Shown here piece after piece: positions 25,501 to 33,949 of a DNA stretch of 64,000 nt. The stretch lies in NCBI RefSeq assembly GCF_947493595.1, contig NZ_CANLRL010000003.1:310001-374000 (forward strand), read 5' to 3'. The stretch comes from an uncultured Shimia sp. (GTDB taxonomy: Bacteria; Pseudomonadota; Alphaproteobacteria; Rhodobacterales; Rhodobacteraceae). The notes under the pieces were generated by a model, which was not told where the DNA came from, did not search any database, and worked only from the letters and a program-made list of their open reading frames with translations. Each line of letters begins with the position of its first letter. Position 1 is the first letter of the stretch. The translations under genes and the position numbers were made by a program.

Positions 25501-25754
25501 AAAATGCCCCAGACATCCCTAAAGGTCCGGAGCACGAAGAACAGGAATATGTGCTTTGGATAGATCAAACCCTCATGGCATATGCCAGTGCAGCGCGCCG
25601 CAATAAGGTTGTAGTGTTGTTTGACAAAGTCGCACAGTCAACGGGCTTTTCACTTGCCGAAACCAAGAGATTGTTTGGCGAACTTCTACGAATAGCGCCT
25701 GAATTGCTTACGTTTCACTTATTATGCCAAGAGCTAGAAAGGCTGCGTTCATGA
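22536..25754 (+). CDS. druH: Druantia type III protein DruH
   Basis: About 1072 residues with no domain I can name. The body is largely beta-rich, with helical segments at both ends. There is no signal peptide and no membrane segment. The identification rests on gene order: a roughly 1000-residue protein of unknown fold directly upstream of, and overlapping by 4 bp, a very large DUF1998 helicase is the two-gene arrangement of Druantia type III. An internal ATG at 22560 is an alternative start. Base composition looks more A/T-rich than the flanking transfer genes, suggesting separate acquisition. Confidence 0.72.
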   Translation: MRQQESAPMDPQVLLRTKDFLVNRAQKSLNAPPFLALAIELSHLSDTRIALQALVKEGYTPQKLLHKFPNVTAWAICASLLENYGQGSQEIWPLIGRLFGKEPSLAARTEIVASFKSVCRKIGLVTDGFDRNVDVFLIHVGVARGQMGHVAKAFLQQEAANGLPSSDDVVQLNRWEDDAVLTFLPVGVHVPERPILHDETAWMAALFLKWRGNPTELRKQSTFAAEFAETLDKIEKDVGSSKLLASQPSPRLIWLDGRPQLQVPAGAGRLQVNIGSQTLRLRRGQTWPLTTPLPSELTWIADGEDRYLPLYNSTFVIFEPEDGRQLVPRKGTTEWIVQTSVATVTSTREFTVNGVPADLFGPDLYVAQVSLRDKPAELRSSNRNVVLRGSKRTRISIEGRPIAVQSGKAGSLWPGDADIVLEAALYTDRLVTLKAECGEKSELVHCELDENDIGRLSVNDILEKLHLGQTGNPIRLVLTMLRDADGQLIETRIRREIFVWPTYTGLDGVTFLSAMPPSNFVSASSKHVSYDESGNLCLDRRGGYDKALIGFEIDSETRQFLVDWPEISIVLEKTNGTREPLILGSAIILGLDDWNSSLVVRSPNRRATLTIAGRSLDRPFANTGSWAIPLRQLHKAHDNQIYLVNGAARTLLARIETVAAPKELVVNHRADGVTARIRAPFSIGGVLIAAEDEGGQVVTSEFSFDHFPTDVPADPKISAQKAADDRVTILLKNSRSSEMLRLFDISLRDVGNRRWTRLSTNRGDRIALAVPASEPAEPTVEAMSRIDGWINQCFAAECWDGGLNRLLTSRWAEVVRAIDHQAGGRAAILSLVHAEEEDSNWLPMKHVVEVVPELHSAEAFEYSALGAIDSQIGRALSRLNSIGRGQIRQNSAIDPRALLGFKNARSADRLGEELSGFSTLRLINVLQMLGTSRAFWDGRTVLGPEHRQAAMTGLIERCEDFRLFSEDAAEGPMSLRSARLNQLMQGVIKNAPDIPKGPEHEEQEYVLWIDQTLMAYASAARRNKVVVLFDKVAQSTGFSLAETKRLFGELLRIAPELLTFHLLCQELERLRS

Positions 25755-28700
25755 AGGATCTGCCCGAGCAAAACGATGATCTCGATCCCGTCGCTTTCAA
25801 GAAAACGTTGGCCGACCGCCTGCGCGATTTCACGTTATCTGCAGCATCAATTTCTCCAGTGCATGCGCCGCGCCTTGCGTCTGCCGTTGAAACTCTGATT
25901 TCGCACCATCCGTTCGTCAGCGGTCCTTTCGTAGAGAGCCTTCCCGACTTCGAGAAAGGCGAGTCTATCGCAGAACTTGTTGCCTCTGATAACCTTTGTG
26001 ATGCTTGGAAAGCGATGCAGGAAAAGGCTCCTGCGCTGTTTGAGCGTAAACTCCATCTTCACCAAAGAGCGGCAATCGGCCGAGAAGAAAACTATCTTGT
26101 GGCAACTGGCACAGGTTCGGGCAAAACAGAAGCTTTCTTGTTCCCACTTATCGATGCGCTTTTGCGTTCTGGCGTCGGCAATCCAGGTGTGAAGGCGATC
26201 CTTATCTATCCATTGAACGCTTTGGCGACGGACCAAATGCACCGCATCTCAAAGCTCTTGTTCAAAGAGCTTGGCGATCCCGGATTGACCCTTGGTCGTT
26301 TTACCGGTCAAACGAGCGCGCGCGCTGGTAGGGCTGAAATCGAGCGGGAGATTAGTGAAGCACCGAGTTTTCAATCTGCTTTTGGATATGATGAAAAGGT
26401 GCCCAACAACTGGCTCTTGTCGCGCAAGGAGATGTTGGAGAACCCACCTGATATTTTGATCACCAACTATGCAATGTTGGAGCATATTCTACTTTTACCC
26501 AAGAACCGTGCTCTCCTCAAAGGGGCTGATCTACAATGGATCGTGCTTGACGAATTGCATACGTATACTGGCGCTCAAGCAATTGAAGTGGCGTTTCTGC
26601 TCAGAAAGCTGAAAGCAGCGTTAGACATAAAGCCAAACACCCTGAAATGCGTTGGAACATCTGCCAGCCTCGATCCGTCTAGAAAGGACGAACTTGCAAG
26701 ATTCGCAGAGGACCTATTCGGCGAACCTTTCGGCGGGGGTAGCGAAGCAATCATTACCTCAAAACGCGAACTTCATCCTGAACTGAAAATTGACAAACCA
26801 ATACGGTCACTTACAGCGGAACAATGGATTAAGCTTGGAGAAGGTCTAGTTGAGTTAAAACGAGATGGCGCGCTCCACCCCGATGAAGCTAAAAACCATG
26901 TTGAAGACTGGAATGATGTCTCAGGCGGCATATTGGACCTAGAGGATGGGCCACACCTTGGGAGCCGTCTTTCGGAAGCGCTGTCCTCTCTTTCCGAGGT
27001 ACGACAGACCGCCCACCTTCTTTTACCAGCCGAAAATGCTGGCGCTAAAATTCTGCCGTTAGGTGTTTTGGCGACCCAAATTTTCCCCGATGCGCCGCCA
27101 GATGTATCTACCAAAGCCATGACCGCACTAATTTCAATCGCTGTCTTGGCGGTCCCCTCAGGTGTTGACGGCTACCCATTGCTACCGGCGAGATACCATA
27201 TTTCTGCGAGCGCTACTGAAGGCATTTTGGTTGGACTAGATCCAAGCAACGACGAGAGCTGGGCAACACCCGAGATTGGTCGGAATGGACGAGATGCAAC
27301 TGACAAGACACCCGCTCTTTGGCCCTTACTTGTTTGCCGTAGTTGTGGGCAGCCATATATCGAAGGTTTCGACGATGGATTGAAAATAGCACCAACTCCA
27401 ATCCGAAATGGGTCGTCAAAGCGCATCGTTTTGCGGCTTGGCAAAAGCGGAACAGCAGCAACAGACGATGTCACAGACGATCTATCGGAAGTTGATCTCG
27501 AATACCTGAACCCTGTCGATGGCCAAATCATGGACGGACCGGACGATGGTGTGATTGAACTTCAGGTGGCCAGCACTGAAGAAGACGACCGCGACCGCAA
27601 GCCTTACGTGAAAAAATGTCTCGCGTGCGGGGCAGGAGCTGGAAATTACGCTGAACCAGTCTCGCATATTCACCCCGGCGATGAGGCCGTTTCTGCCATG
27701 GCCGCCCAAGCGCTGCTGGAAGCACTTCCGCCGAGAGAGGAGTCAGATGGCCCGATGGGGGGGCGCGCGTTGCTGGCCTTCTCGGACAATCGGCAAGATG
27801 CTGCATTTTTTGCGCCGTTTTTCGAACGTACGTCTCGCCTAGAAGCACTTCGAGGGGCAATTCTAGATTCCATCTGCGGCGAAGGCGAACCGATGGGAAT
27901 CCGCGATCTTGCAGACTCAGTCGCGAGGCGATTGCGCAAGCACAAATTCGCTCTCTATGATCGCAGAGACTTGGAACGCCCTATGAAGGGCGATCAGTTC
28001 AAAGACAGATTGTTAGCCTTGGTAGTCGCAGAGATGACGCTCGCTGCGACTGGTCGGATTTCGCCGGAAGCATTTGGACTTTGGCAGGTTAACCACGCAA
28101 AGCTGGATCAAGTCATCAAGAAGGCGCAGGGCGAGCTTCCGTCCGAAAAGCTGAGTGCGCTTGTTCCAGGAACTCTCAAGCTCATTCTATTGATGATGAG
28201 GCAAAACAGGGCAATCAACGATCTAAGTGGCATCATCGATTTGTCCGACGAGGCTGTATGGGGGAGAGGGCGCGGTTCCGTTGAGACGGCGTATGATTTG
28301 GATCGAACATCTGAAGGTAAACGTCTCAGAACTCTTCTTCCCTCCAAGCCAACGACGCCCACGCGACTTACTTGGGTCCTGTCAGAAAGGCTTGAACTAA
28401 GTTTCGACGAGACCGCCACCTTAGCAAGAGCCTGTTGGGACGCGCTTTCATCACGGCGAGCGGGCATCTTGCAAAAACACAAAGCAGGGTTGGTCATTGA
28501 TCTGGATGGGCTGCAAATTGAGAAAGGACGCGACCGCTTCCAGTGCGAAAAATGTGGCCGTGTGGCTGGATTTGACCTTTCGGGGGTGTGTCTTGCGTTC
28601 AGGTGTACTGGTGCAACCAAACGCGTCGAAAGTAACGATTCAATCAGTGAAAGTTACTACGTTCAACGCTATCAGGCTCTTCCGTCGGCGGCAATCGCGC

Positions 28701-31657
28701 GGGAACATACCGCTGCGATCGGCCCAAGCTTGAGGAACGTGATTGAAGGTGGATTCAGGGAAGGCCAATTTAACCTCCTTAGCTGCACGACTACCATGGA
28801 AATGGGTGTAGACCTCGGCGATTTGGAAGCGGTAATTTGTAGGAATGTTCCTCCTGGTATCGCAAATTACCAACAGCGCGCAGGACGTGCGGGACGCAGA
28901 GCGCAGGCAGCGCCTATCGCTCTGACTATTGCACGCGGCAGCCGATACGATCAGGCCACATTCAGCGCTTTCCCAGAATACTTGGCGAGCATGCCGTCTA
29001 TGCCATATATTTCTTTGGACAACGCCCGATTTTTGCGAAGGCATCAGGTGTCGTGTGTATTAGCAAGCTGGCTCGATACGCGCCTTGCTACCAGTGACCG
29101 AAAAGGTGCTCCGCGCCTACGCGACGTCTTGGCGGATCGCCTTGATGCTGAAGAGACGCGCAGTTTGTTGCATGATTTAGATACATGGCTTGCTAGCGAC
29201 CATGGTAAATCGGCTCTTGATCGCGCGAAAGAAATGTCAAAAGGCCTGCCCGCGGGCACGGCCTTGCAGGGAAGCGAACTGGTCGCCCATGTACGCAATG
29301 AAATCGGTGGTTGGCTTGAACAAGTAGCTGGGCGCTGGTCCAGTATTCAGCATCGGTACGAACTTGCTGAAGCGGAACAATCGCAGGCAGAAACTGAGGA
29401 GTTGAAATCGCGGGCTCTTGGGCGGATGAAATGGGCCGACGGAGAGAAAAAACGCTACCTTGATCGCCTGCTTGTTGAAAGCCTTTCGCGGGCAGCTGTT
29501 ATTCCCACCTATAGCTTTCCTGTGCATTCGCTGACGCTCGAAATCGTTCAACATCGGGACACGCAAGGGCCCAGTGAAGGCGAGATTGAGCTGAGCCGCG
29601 ACGCAACGTTGGCCATCTCTGAGTATGCGCCCGGCGCTGAGACCGTCGCGGCGGGCCGGATCTGGCAAAGTGCTGGTATCGCCAAAAGACCTTCCAGAGT
29701 ATCTGGCGATGCATGGCTAGAAGAAGGCTTCATTCGTATTTGCGATGCGTGTCAACATGTGGAGCGCGTGGATGAGTGGGATCAACTTTCAGAGCAGTGC
29801 TTTGGGTGTGGAACGACCCAATTACCCAAGGCCCGAAAGTACTTAGAGCCCATTGGTTTTTTGACGTCATACAAGGACAAAGCTGGTGGCGAGCCAGGAG
29901 TGAGTAGACTGCGAACGCGTGCCGTTGATGAAGCACGCCTCTTGACGCGGGCTCCGCGCGACAAGATGAGCAAGTCTGATCTTGCGCGAGTTACAACCTT
30001 TTTGGCGCCGTCGCATGGAAGTGTGGAGGGCGAAGAAGGCCGCATGGTAGTAGTGAACCGCGGTCCCCACGGCAGTGGATATTTTCGCTGCCCAAGATGC
30101 GAGCACGCAGAAGCTGCACCGCAAGGCAGCAACTTCTCCAAAGCAGAGTATCCGAGCAAACACTTTGATCCACGAACGGGTGACCCTTGCCCAGTTGAAA
30201 CTTTGAAATACCCAATTGATTTGGCGCACATCTTCACAACAGATGTGCGGATCCTGCGATTGTCCGAACCAATGGCAATTCCGTCGGAAGTCAAAGACGG
30301 CACGGCCTATATCAATGACACGCTGAGGGGCGCAGCCGAGGCGATTCGCCTTGCTGCTGCCGATCTATTGGGGACAGATCCCCGCGATCTCAGAGCAACC
30401 TTCGAAAGTGGAACCGACGACTATTTGATCATTCTAGCAGACTCAACGCCGGGCGGCGCTGGCTATGCGCGCCGCCTGATTGATGAACCTAGATATTCGG
30501 CTCGGCGCTTGTTTTCGAAGGCATTGGAAATCCTCGATTGCGAACGAGGCGAGAAGTGCCAGACAAGTTGTGTGAGGTGTCTGAACGACTACTCCAACCA
30601 AGCCTATTGGGATCGCTTCAACCGACACTCGTCTCTCAAATGGTTGACTGCGGTTTTGGCCCACAGCACAGCAAGACCAGATCATGTTCCAGCCCAAGCG
30701 ATCCCGAGCGATGCGCCTTCGGGCGATGCGTTGAGTCGCTATCTGCGAAACCGAGATCAAGTTGTTGTCGTCGCAAAAACACTCTGGGGCGCTGAAACCG
30801 AAGAGAACTCCATCAGAAGCGCACAGCGGTTGCGAGATTGGTTGGAGGCAGAACCCCACCGTAAGGCAACGGTATTCTGCGCAACTCCAGATGTTGGAAG
30901 TGCTAACTGGTTGGACCGCCAAATCGCTGCAATGTTGAGGCCAATGGAAGATTCTGGGAGGCTAAATTTTCCAACGGTTCCTGATACTGTTTCCAAGGGC
31001 GCACCGCGTTTGACCCTTTTGGGAAATGGAGAAATGGAGGAACTATTTGATGATGAAAATCATGCAGCAGCACTAGCGGGCCTTGGAGAGGGCGTCATCT
31101 TTCGTTGTACACGCGCTCCATCCGAAACTTGGGCAGGCCAGAATGCGGCAAAGATTATAGAGGCTGCCAAAGCGAAGACGTCCTACCTAGGTACTTTGAT
31201 TGATCGGCTGTCCATACATCGGTTTAGGCCTGGGGATGTCCGAAACCTCGAGCCAGCGTTTTCCTCACTTTCGGGGCAATTGGTTAACATAACAATCGAA
31301 GACCCTTGGTGTGGGGCCCGTCGGCATGGACGCGAAAGCGTTTCGAAATTCCTCGCACAGCTTCAAGCAATGAGTATCACCATCGGCGAACTAAAAGTTG
31401 TTTGGAGCTCCGACAACTCGGATGACTCTGCTGCTATTCAGGCCAATGAGCTACGAGATGAGATTGAACGAAATTACAATGGCGAGCTGATACTGGAACC
31501 CAAACGCCGACATGAAGTACGCCATTTTCACGACCGCGTTGTCTACTTTGACGTCGATGAAACTAGCGAGACCTGGCGCGTCGATGTCAGCTCGGGCATC
31601 GATAACCTCATGTCACGAAACAAAGAATGTAGTATTTTTGTTGAGAAGCGCCGCTAG
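25751..31657 (+). CDS. druE: Druantia helicase DruE (DEAD/DEAH helicase with DUF1998)
   Basis: About 1968 residues from ATG 25751, which forms an ATGA overlap with the druH stop; an ATG nine codons earlier is possible. Seen in order: Walker A ATGTGSGKTEAF (about 116-127), a DExH box WIVLDELHTYTG (about 265), motif III GTSASLD, motif VI QQRAGRAGRRAQ (about 1040), zinc-type cysteine pairs (CDACQHV, CFGCG), and a C-terminal DUF1998 cysteine cluster (CERGEKCQTSCVRCLNDYSN, near 1615). This size and plan match DruE, the hallmark of Druantia anti-phage systems. A DISARM-like or MrfA-type helicase is less likely because of the length and the druH partner. Confidence 0.8.
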   Translation: MKDLPEQNDDLDPVAFKKTLADRLRDFTLSAASISPVHAPRLASAVETLISHHPFVSGPFVESLPDFEKGESIAELVASDNLCDAWKAMQEKAPALFERKLHLHQRAAIGREENYLVATGTGSGKTEAFLFPLIDALLRSGVGNPGVKAILIYPLNALATDQMHRISKLLFKELGDPGLTLGRFTGQTSARAGRAEIEREISEAPSFQSAFGYDEKVPNNWLLSRKEMLENPPDILITNYAMLEHILLLPKNRALLKGADLQWIVLDELHTYTGAQAIEVAFLLRKLKAALDIKPNTLKCVGTSASLDPSRKDELARFAEDLFGEPFGGGSEAIITSKRELHPELKIDKPIRSLTAEQWIKLGEGLVELKRDGALHPDEAKNHVEDWNDVSGGILDLEDGPHLGSRLSEALSSLSEVRQTAHLLLPAENAGAKILPLGVLATQIFPDAPPDVSTKAMTALISIAVLAVPSGVDGYPLLPARYHISASATEGILVGLDPSNDESWATPEIGRNGRDATDKTPALWPLLVCRSCGQPYIEGFDDGLKIAPTPIRNGSSKRIVLRLGKSGTAATDDVTDDLSEVDLEYLNPVDGQIMDGPDDGVIELQVASTEEDDRDRKPYVKKCLACGAGAGNYAEPVSHIHPGDEAVSAMAAQALLEALPPREESDGPMGGRALLAFSDNRQDAAFFAPFFERTSRLEALRGAILDSICGEGEPMGIRDLADSVARRLRKHKFALYDRRDLERPMKGDQFKDRLLALVVAEMTLAATGRISPEAFGLWQVNHAKLDQVIKKAQGELPSEKLSALVPGTLKLILLMMRQNRAINDLSGIIDLSDEAVWGRGRGSVETAYDLDRTSEGKRLRTLLPSKPTTPTRLTWVLSERLELSFDETATLARACWDALSSRRAGILQKHKAGLVIDLDGLQIEKGRDRFQCEKCGRVAGFDLSGVCLAFRCTGATKRVESNDSISESYYVQRYQALPSAAIAREHTAAIGPSLRNVIEGGFREGQFNLLSCTTTMEMGVDLGDLEAVICRNVPPGIANYQQRAGRAGRRAQAAPIALTIARGSRYDQATFSAFPEYLASMPSMPYISLDNARFLRRHQVSCVLASWLDTRLATSDRKGAPRLRDVLADRLDAEETRSLLHDLDTWLASDHGKSALDRAKEMSKGLPAGTALQGSELVAHVRNEIGGWLEQVAGRWSSIQHRYELAEAEQSQAETEELKSRALGRMKWADGEKKRYLDRLLVESLSRAAVIPTYSFPVHSLTLEIVQHRDTQGPSEGEIELSRDATLAISEYAPGAETVAAGRIWQSAGIAKRPSRVSGDAWLEEGFIRICDACQHVERVDEWDQLSEQCFGCGTTQLPKARKYLEPIGFLTSYKDKAGGEPGVSRLRTRAVDEARLLTRAPRDKMSKSDLARVTTFLAPSHGSVEGEEGRMVVVNRGPHGSGYFRCPRCEHAEAAPQGSNFSKAEYPSKHFDPRTGDPCPVETLKYPIDLAHIFTTDVRILRLSEPMAIPSEVKDGTAYINDTLRGAAEAIRLAAADLLGTDPRDLRATFESGTDDYLIILADSTPGGAGYARRLIDEPRYSARRLFSKALEILDCERGEKCQTSCVRCLNDYSNQAYWDRFNRHSSLKWLTAVLAHSTARPDHVPAQAIPSDAPSGDALSRYLRNRDQVVVVAKTLWGAETEENSIRSAQRLRDWLEAEPHRKATVFCATPDVGSANWLDRQIAAMLRPMEDSGRLNFPTVPDTVSKGAPRLTLLGNGEMEELFDDENHAAALAGLGEGVIFRCTRAPSETWAGQNAAKIIEAAKAKTSYLGTLIDRLSIHRFRPGDVRNLEPAFSSLSGQLVNITIEDPWCGARRHGRESVSKFLAQLQAMSITIGELKVVWSSDNSDDSAAIQANELRDEIERNYNGELILEPKRRHEVRHFHDRVVYFDVDETSETWRVDVSSGIDNLMSRNKECSIFVEKRR

Positions 31658-31759
31658 GTGGAGGGTGAAATGAATTGTTTGCAAATGCACAGCTTTACGG
31701 AAAGCTTGTTGAATGATTCCAGGTGCTAATCTGCGAGGGCATAGGGCCTCTTGTAACAT

Positions 31760-32758
31760 TCAGGCCAGCCTTTTCGCCCGTTCCGCCACGCGCTGAACCA
31801 CGGACACAGTCGCAGTGCTCGCCTGACGGATCCCGGCCCCCGCAATTTCGGCATTCGACCTGGTCCCAAACCGTGCCCGCGCTCGCGAGCCTTTGGTGCC
31901 AATCAAGCCTTTGGCGAACCCGCCGGGACCGGGAATGCTTGGCGGTCCGGCCATCATGAAATTGCCAGAGATTGAGCGGACGATCAGGGGGGTGGCGATG
32001 ATCATGCCGCCTGCGAGGAACATCATCATGAAGAAGGGCACCAGCGCGCCGATGTTGCTCGCGCCAGAGGGGTCTCCTAGTTCAGTCATGAGCGAGCGGG
32101 ACGTGCCAACGACCGTGGAAAATACTCCTGCGATCACGAGAGGGTAGAGCGCGTAGGATACCGTGCTGGATAGCCAACGGTGGAAATAGTCCTTGCTGAC
32201 ATCAAACAGCGAAAGCGCGATCATGATCGGGGCGATACCGATCATAAACGCAAGCATGATCTTCGCAAAGATCAGGACCAGGCCGCAAAGTGCGCCGATG
32301 ACGCCCAATAGGAATGCGCCGATCGCCCCGATCAGGGCTCCGGCCATCCAATGCATGTTGTCACCGGCCGCATTCAGGTAATCGCCAAATTCTTCGATGA
32401 GATCGTCGAAGGCCTCTGCGAAGTAGGATGCTCCTGCGCCGCCGCCACCAAGCCCGGCCACCATGCCGCCCGCAAGCTGATCGAGACCGTTGATGAGGGC
32501 GCTGGCCACAGCGTTGAATTGGACCCAGTTCATCGCAAAGAGGGAGATCAGCATGAGCTTGAGGGCGAACCAGAAGGCGGTCCGCCCATCCATGGATTTG
32601 TACTGAAACACCATGTTGAGGAAGACGCCGATCACGGCGAGCGTCGAGGCCACGGCAATGACGCCGCCAAGCTGACTGGCGACGTTGCCAAAAGTGGTTT
32701 GGGCCGCGTCGTCCAGAAAGTTGTCGGTTGTCTCGACCATCCAGGTGACGACGCCCAT
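31760..32758 (-). CDS. virB6: VirB6/TrbL-like inner-membrane channel protein
   Basis: 332 residues with six or more hydrophobic segments (for example FALKLMLISLFAMNWVQF, GALIGAIGAFLLGVIGALCG, MIGIAPIMIALSLF, FFMMMFLAGGMIIATPLIV). It forms part of the inner-membrane complex of the type IV secretion system. It is the last gene of the leftward virB operon, whereas in the Agrobacterium order virB6 sits between virB5 and virB7. The C-terminal tail is glycine-, arginine- and alanine-rich and probably cytoplasmic. It lies 9 bp after the small gene upstream and ends about 100 bp from the convergent druE. Confidence 0.85.
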   Translation of the reverse strand: MGVVTWMVETTDNFLDDAAQTTFGNVASQLGGVIAVASTLAVIGVFLNMVFQYKSMDGRTAFWFALKLMLISLFAMNWVQFNAVASALINGLDQLAGGMVAGLGGGGAGASYFAEAFDDLIEEFGDYLNAAGDNMHWMAGALIGAIGAFLLGVIGALCGLVLIFAKIMLAFMIGIAPIMIALSLFDVSKDYFHRWLSSTVSYALYPLVIAGVFSTVVGTSRSLMTELGDPSGASNIGALVPFFMMMFLAGGMIIATPLIVRSISGNFMMAGPPSIPGPGGFAKGLIGTKGSRARARFGTRSNAEIAGAGIRQASTATVSVVQRVAERAKRLA

Positions 32759-32767
32759 CGGGTGCTC

Positions 32768-32959
32768 CTATGCATTCTCGGTCGGTTTGACACGCCAGAT
32801 GTCGCGTTTCAGGAAGGCCTTCAGGATGTGCTCGCCGTCAAAATCCGGCACGACGGAGACCAACTCCCAACCATCCTGACCAAGGGCGGTCAGCTGCGCT
32901 TCGATCTTCGGCGACTTTGTCTTGGCGGTGTTGATCTGTTCAATCTTGTATTCAAACAT
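32768..32959 (-). CDS. Small DUF4177-like protein in the virB operon
   Basis: 63 residues from ATG 32959, with GGAAA upstream and an 8-bp overlap with the virB11 stop. The sequence FEYKIEQINTAKTKSPKIEA, then LGQDGWELVSVVPDF, fits DUF4177, a short fold in which a GWELV core is typical. It has no signal or membrane segment. It sits between virB11 and virB6, so it may be an accessory of the channel, but its role is unknown. Confidence 0.65.
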   Translation of the reverse strand: MFEYKIEQINTAKTKSPKIEAQLTALGQDGWELVSVVPDFDGEHILKAFLKRDIWRVKPTENA

Positions 32960-33947
32960 GGGCTGTTTCCTTTGAATGGGCCGGATCAACCGGCAGGTAG
33001 AATTCAGTGATGCCGCGCGCGCCCTCATGGCGACCGGCCTGGATGATCACATCGATGGAGCGGGTGATGTAGTCGTTCATGTCCTGGTGGGTCATAGGCA
33101 CGTCGGTCTTCAGGGCGGCGATGGCGAGGCGTTGGACCGCCAACTGAGGCGTTTCAGCGTGCAGCGTGGTTAGCGAGCCACCATGGCCAGTGTTGATGGC
33201 CTCAAGGAAGGTCATGGCCTCTTTGCCGCGCACTTCGCCCAGGACGATACGGTCCGGCCGCATGCGCAGTGTGGAGGTCAGCAGGACGTCAGCGCTGCGG
33301 GTTGCTTCGTCGCGGTCAGACATCAGCGTGACGACATTGGGCTGCGTTGGGCGTAGCTCGGCGGCTTCTTCGATGGTGATGATGCGCTCGTCGGTGGGCA
33401 CGAAAGAGAGGATCTTGCGCGCCGTGACGGTTTTTCCGGTCGAGGTGCCGCCAGAAACGATCATGTTGAGCTTGTGGGTGACGCAGAACTTGATCGCGGC
33501 GTCGATGTCGCCGGTGGCCACGACATTGCGCAGCTCGGCATTGCGCTTGCGTCTTGCACCTTCGTTGCTGCGTTCTTTGCCGAACAGGTAGGAAAGCTTG
33601 ATCTGGTCCAAAGGCAGGTTCGCAAAGAACCGTAGGGAAATCGCGTAACCGCCATCAACGGCGGGGGGCTGGATGACCTGCGCTCTTATTGGGCGGTCAC
33701 GGTAGGCGATACTGACCGACACAATCGGCTTGGTCCGGCTGAGCGTGGTGTTCGCTGCCGAAGCAATCTGGTTGCCCAGATCCTTGATCTCGTTCTGCGA
33801 AAGCCGTCGATTGACGGACCGCATGAAGTGATCACCCTGAAACTCCGCCCACAGCGTGCCGTCAGGGTTGATGCAGAGCTCAATCAGCTTTGGATCACGC
33901 GCCTCGGGGATCTTGTCCATCGAGCTTTGCAGGTAGCTGGCCGCCAT
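32952..33947 (-). CDS. virB11: VirB11-type secretion ATPase
   Basis: 331 residues with the family plan: an N-terminal domain (1-150), Walker A SGGTSTGKT (165-173), an Asp box region ending in ITIEEAAEL, Walker B near RPDRIVLGEVRG, and a His-box TGHGGSLTTLHA. VirB11 is a hexameric cytoplasmic ATPase that switches the channel between pilus assembly and DNA transfer. It starts 2 bp after virB10 ends. All motifs are intact. Confidence 0.93.
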   Translation of the reverse strand: MAASYLQSSMDKIPEARDPKLIELCINPDGTLWAEFQGDHFMRSVNRRLSQNEIKDLGNQIASAANTTLSRTKPIVSVSIAYRDRPIRAQVIQPPAVDGGYAISLRFFANLPLDQIKLSYLFGKERSNEGARRKRNAELRNVVATGDIDAAIKFCVTHKLNMIVSGGTSTGKTVTARKILSFVPTDERIITIEEAAELRPTQPNVVTLMSDRDEATRSADVLLTSTLRMRPDRIVLGEVRGKEAMTFLEAINTGHGGSLTTLHAETPQLAVQRLAIAALKTDVPMTHQDMNDYITRSIDVIIQAGRHEGARGITEFYLPVDPAHSKETAHV

Positions 33948-33949
33948 AG

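Noticed and set aside
22536..31657. DISARM (drmA/drmB) reading of the DUF1998 helicase
   Set aside because: There is no drmC, no methyltransferase and no separate DUF1998 gene, and the helicase is far longer. The two-gene layout fits Druantia III better.
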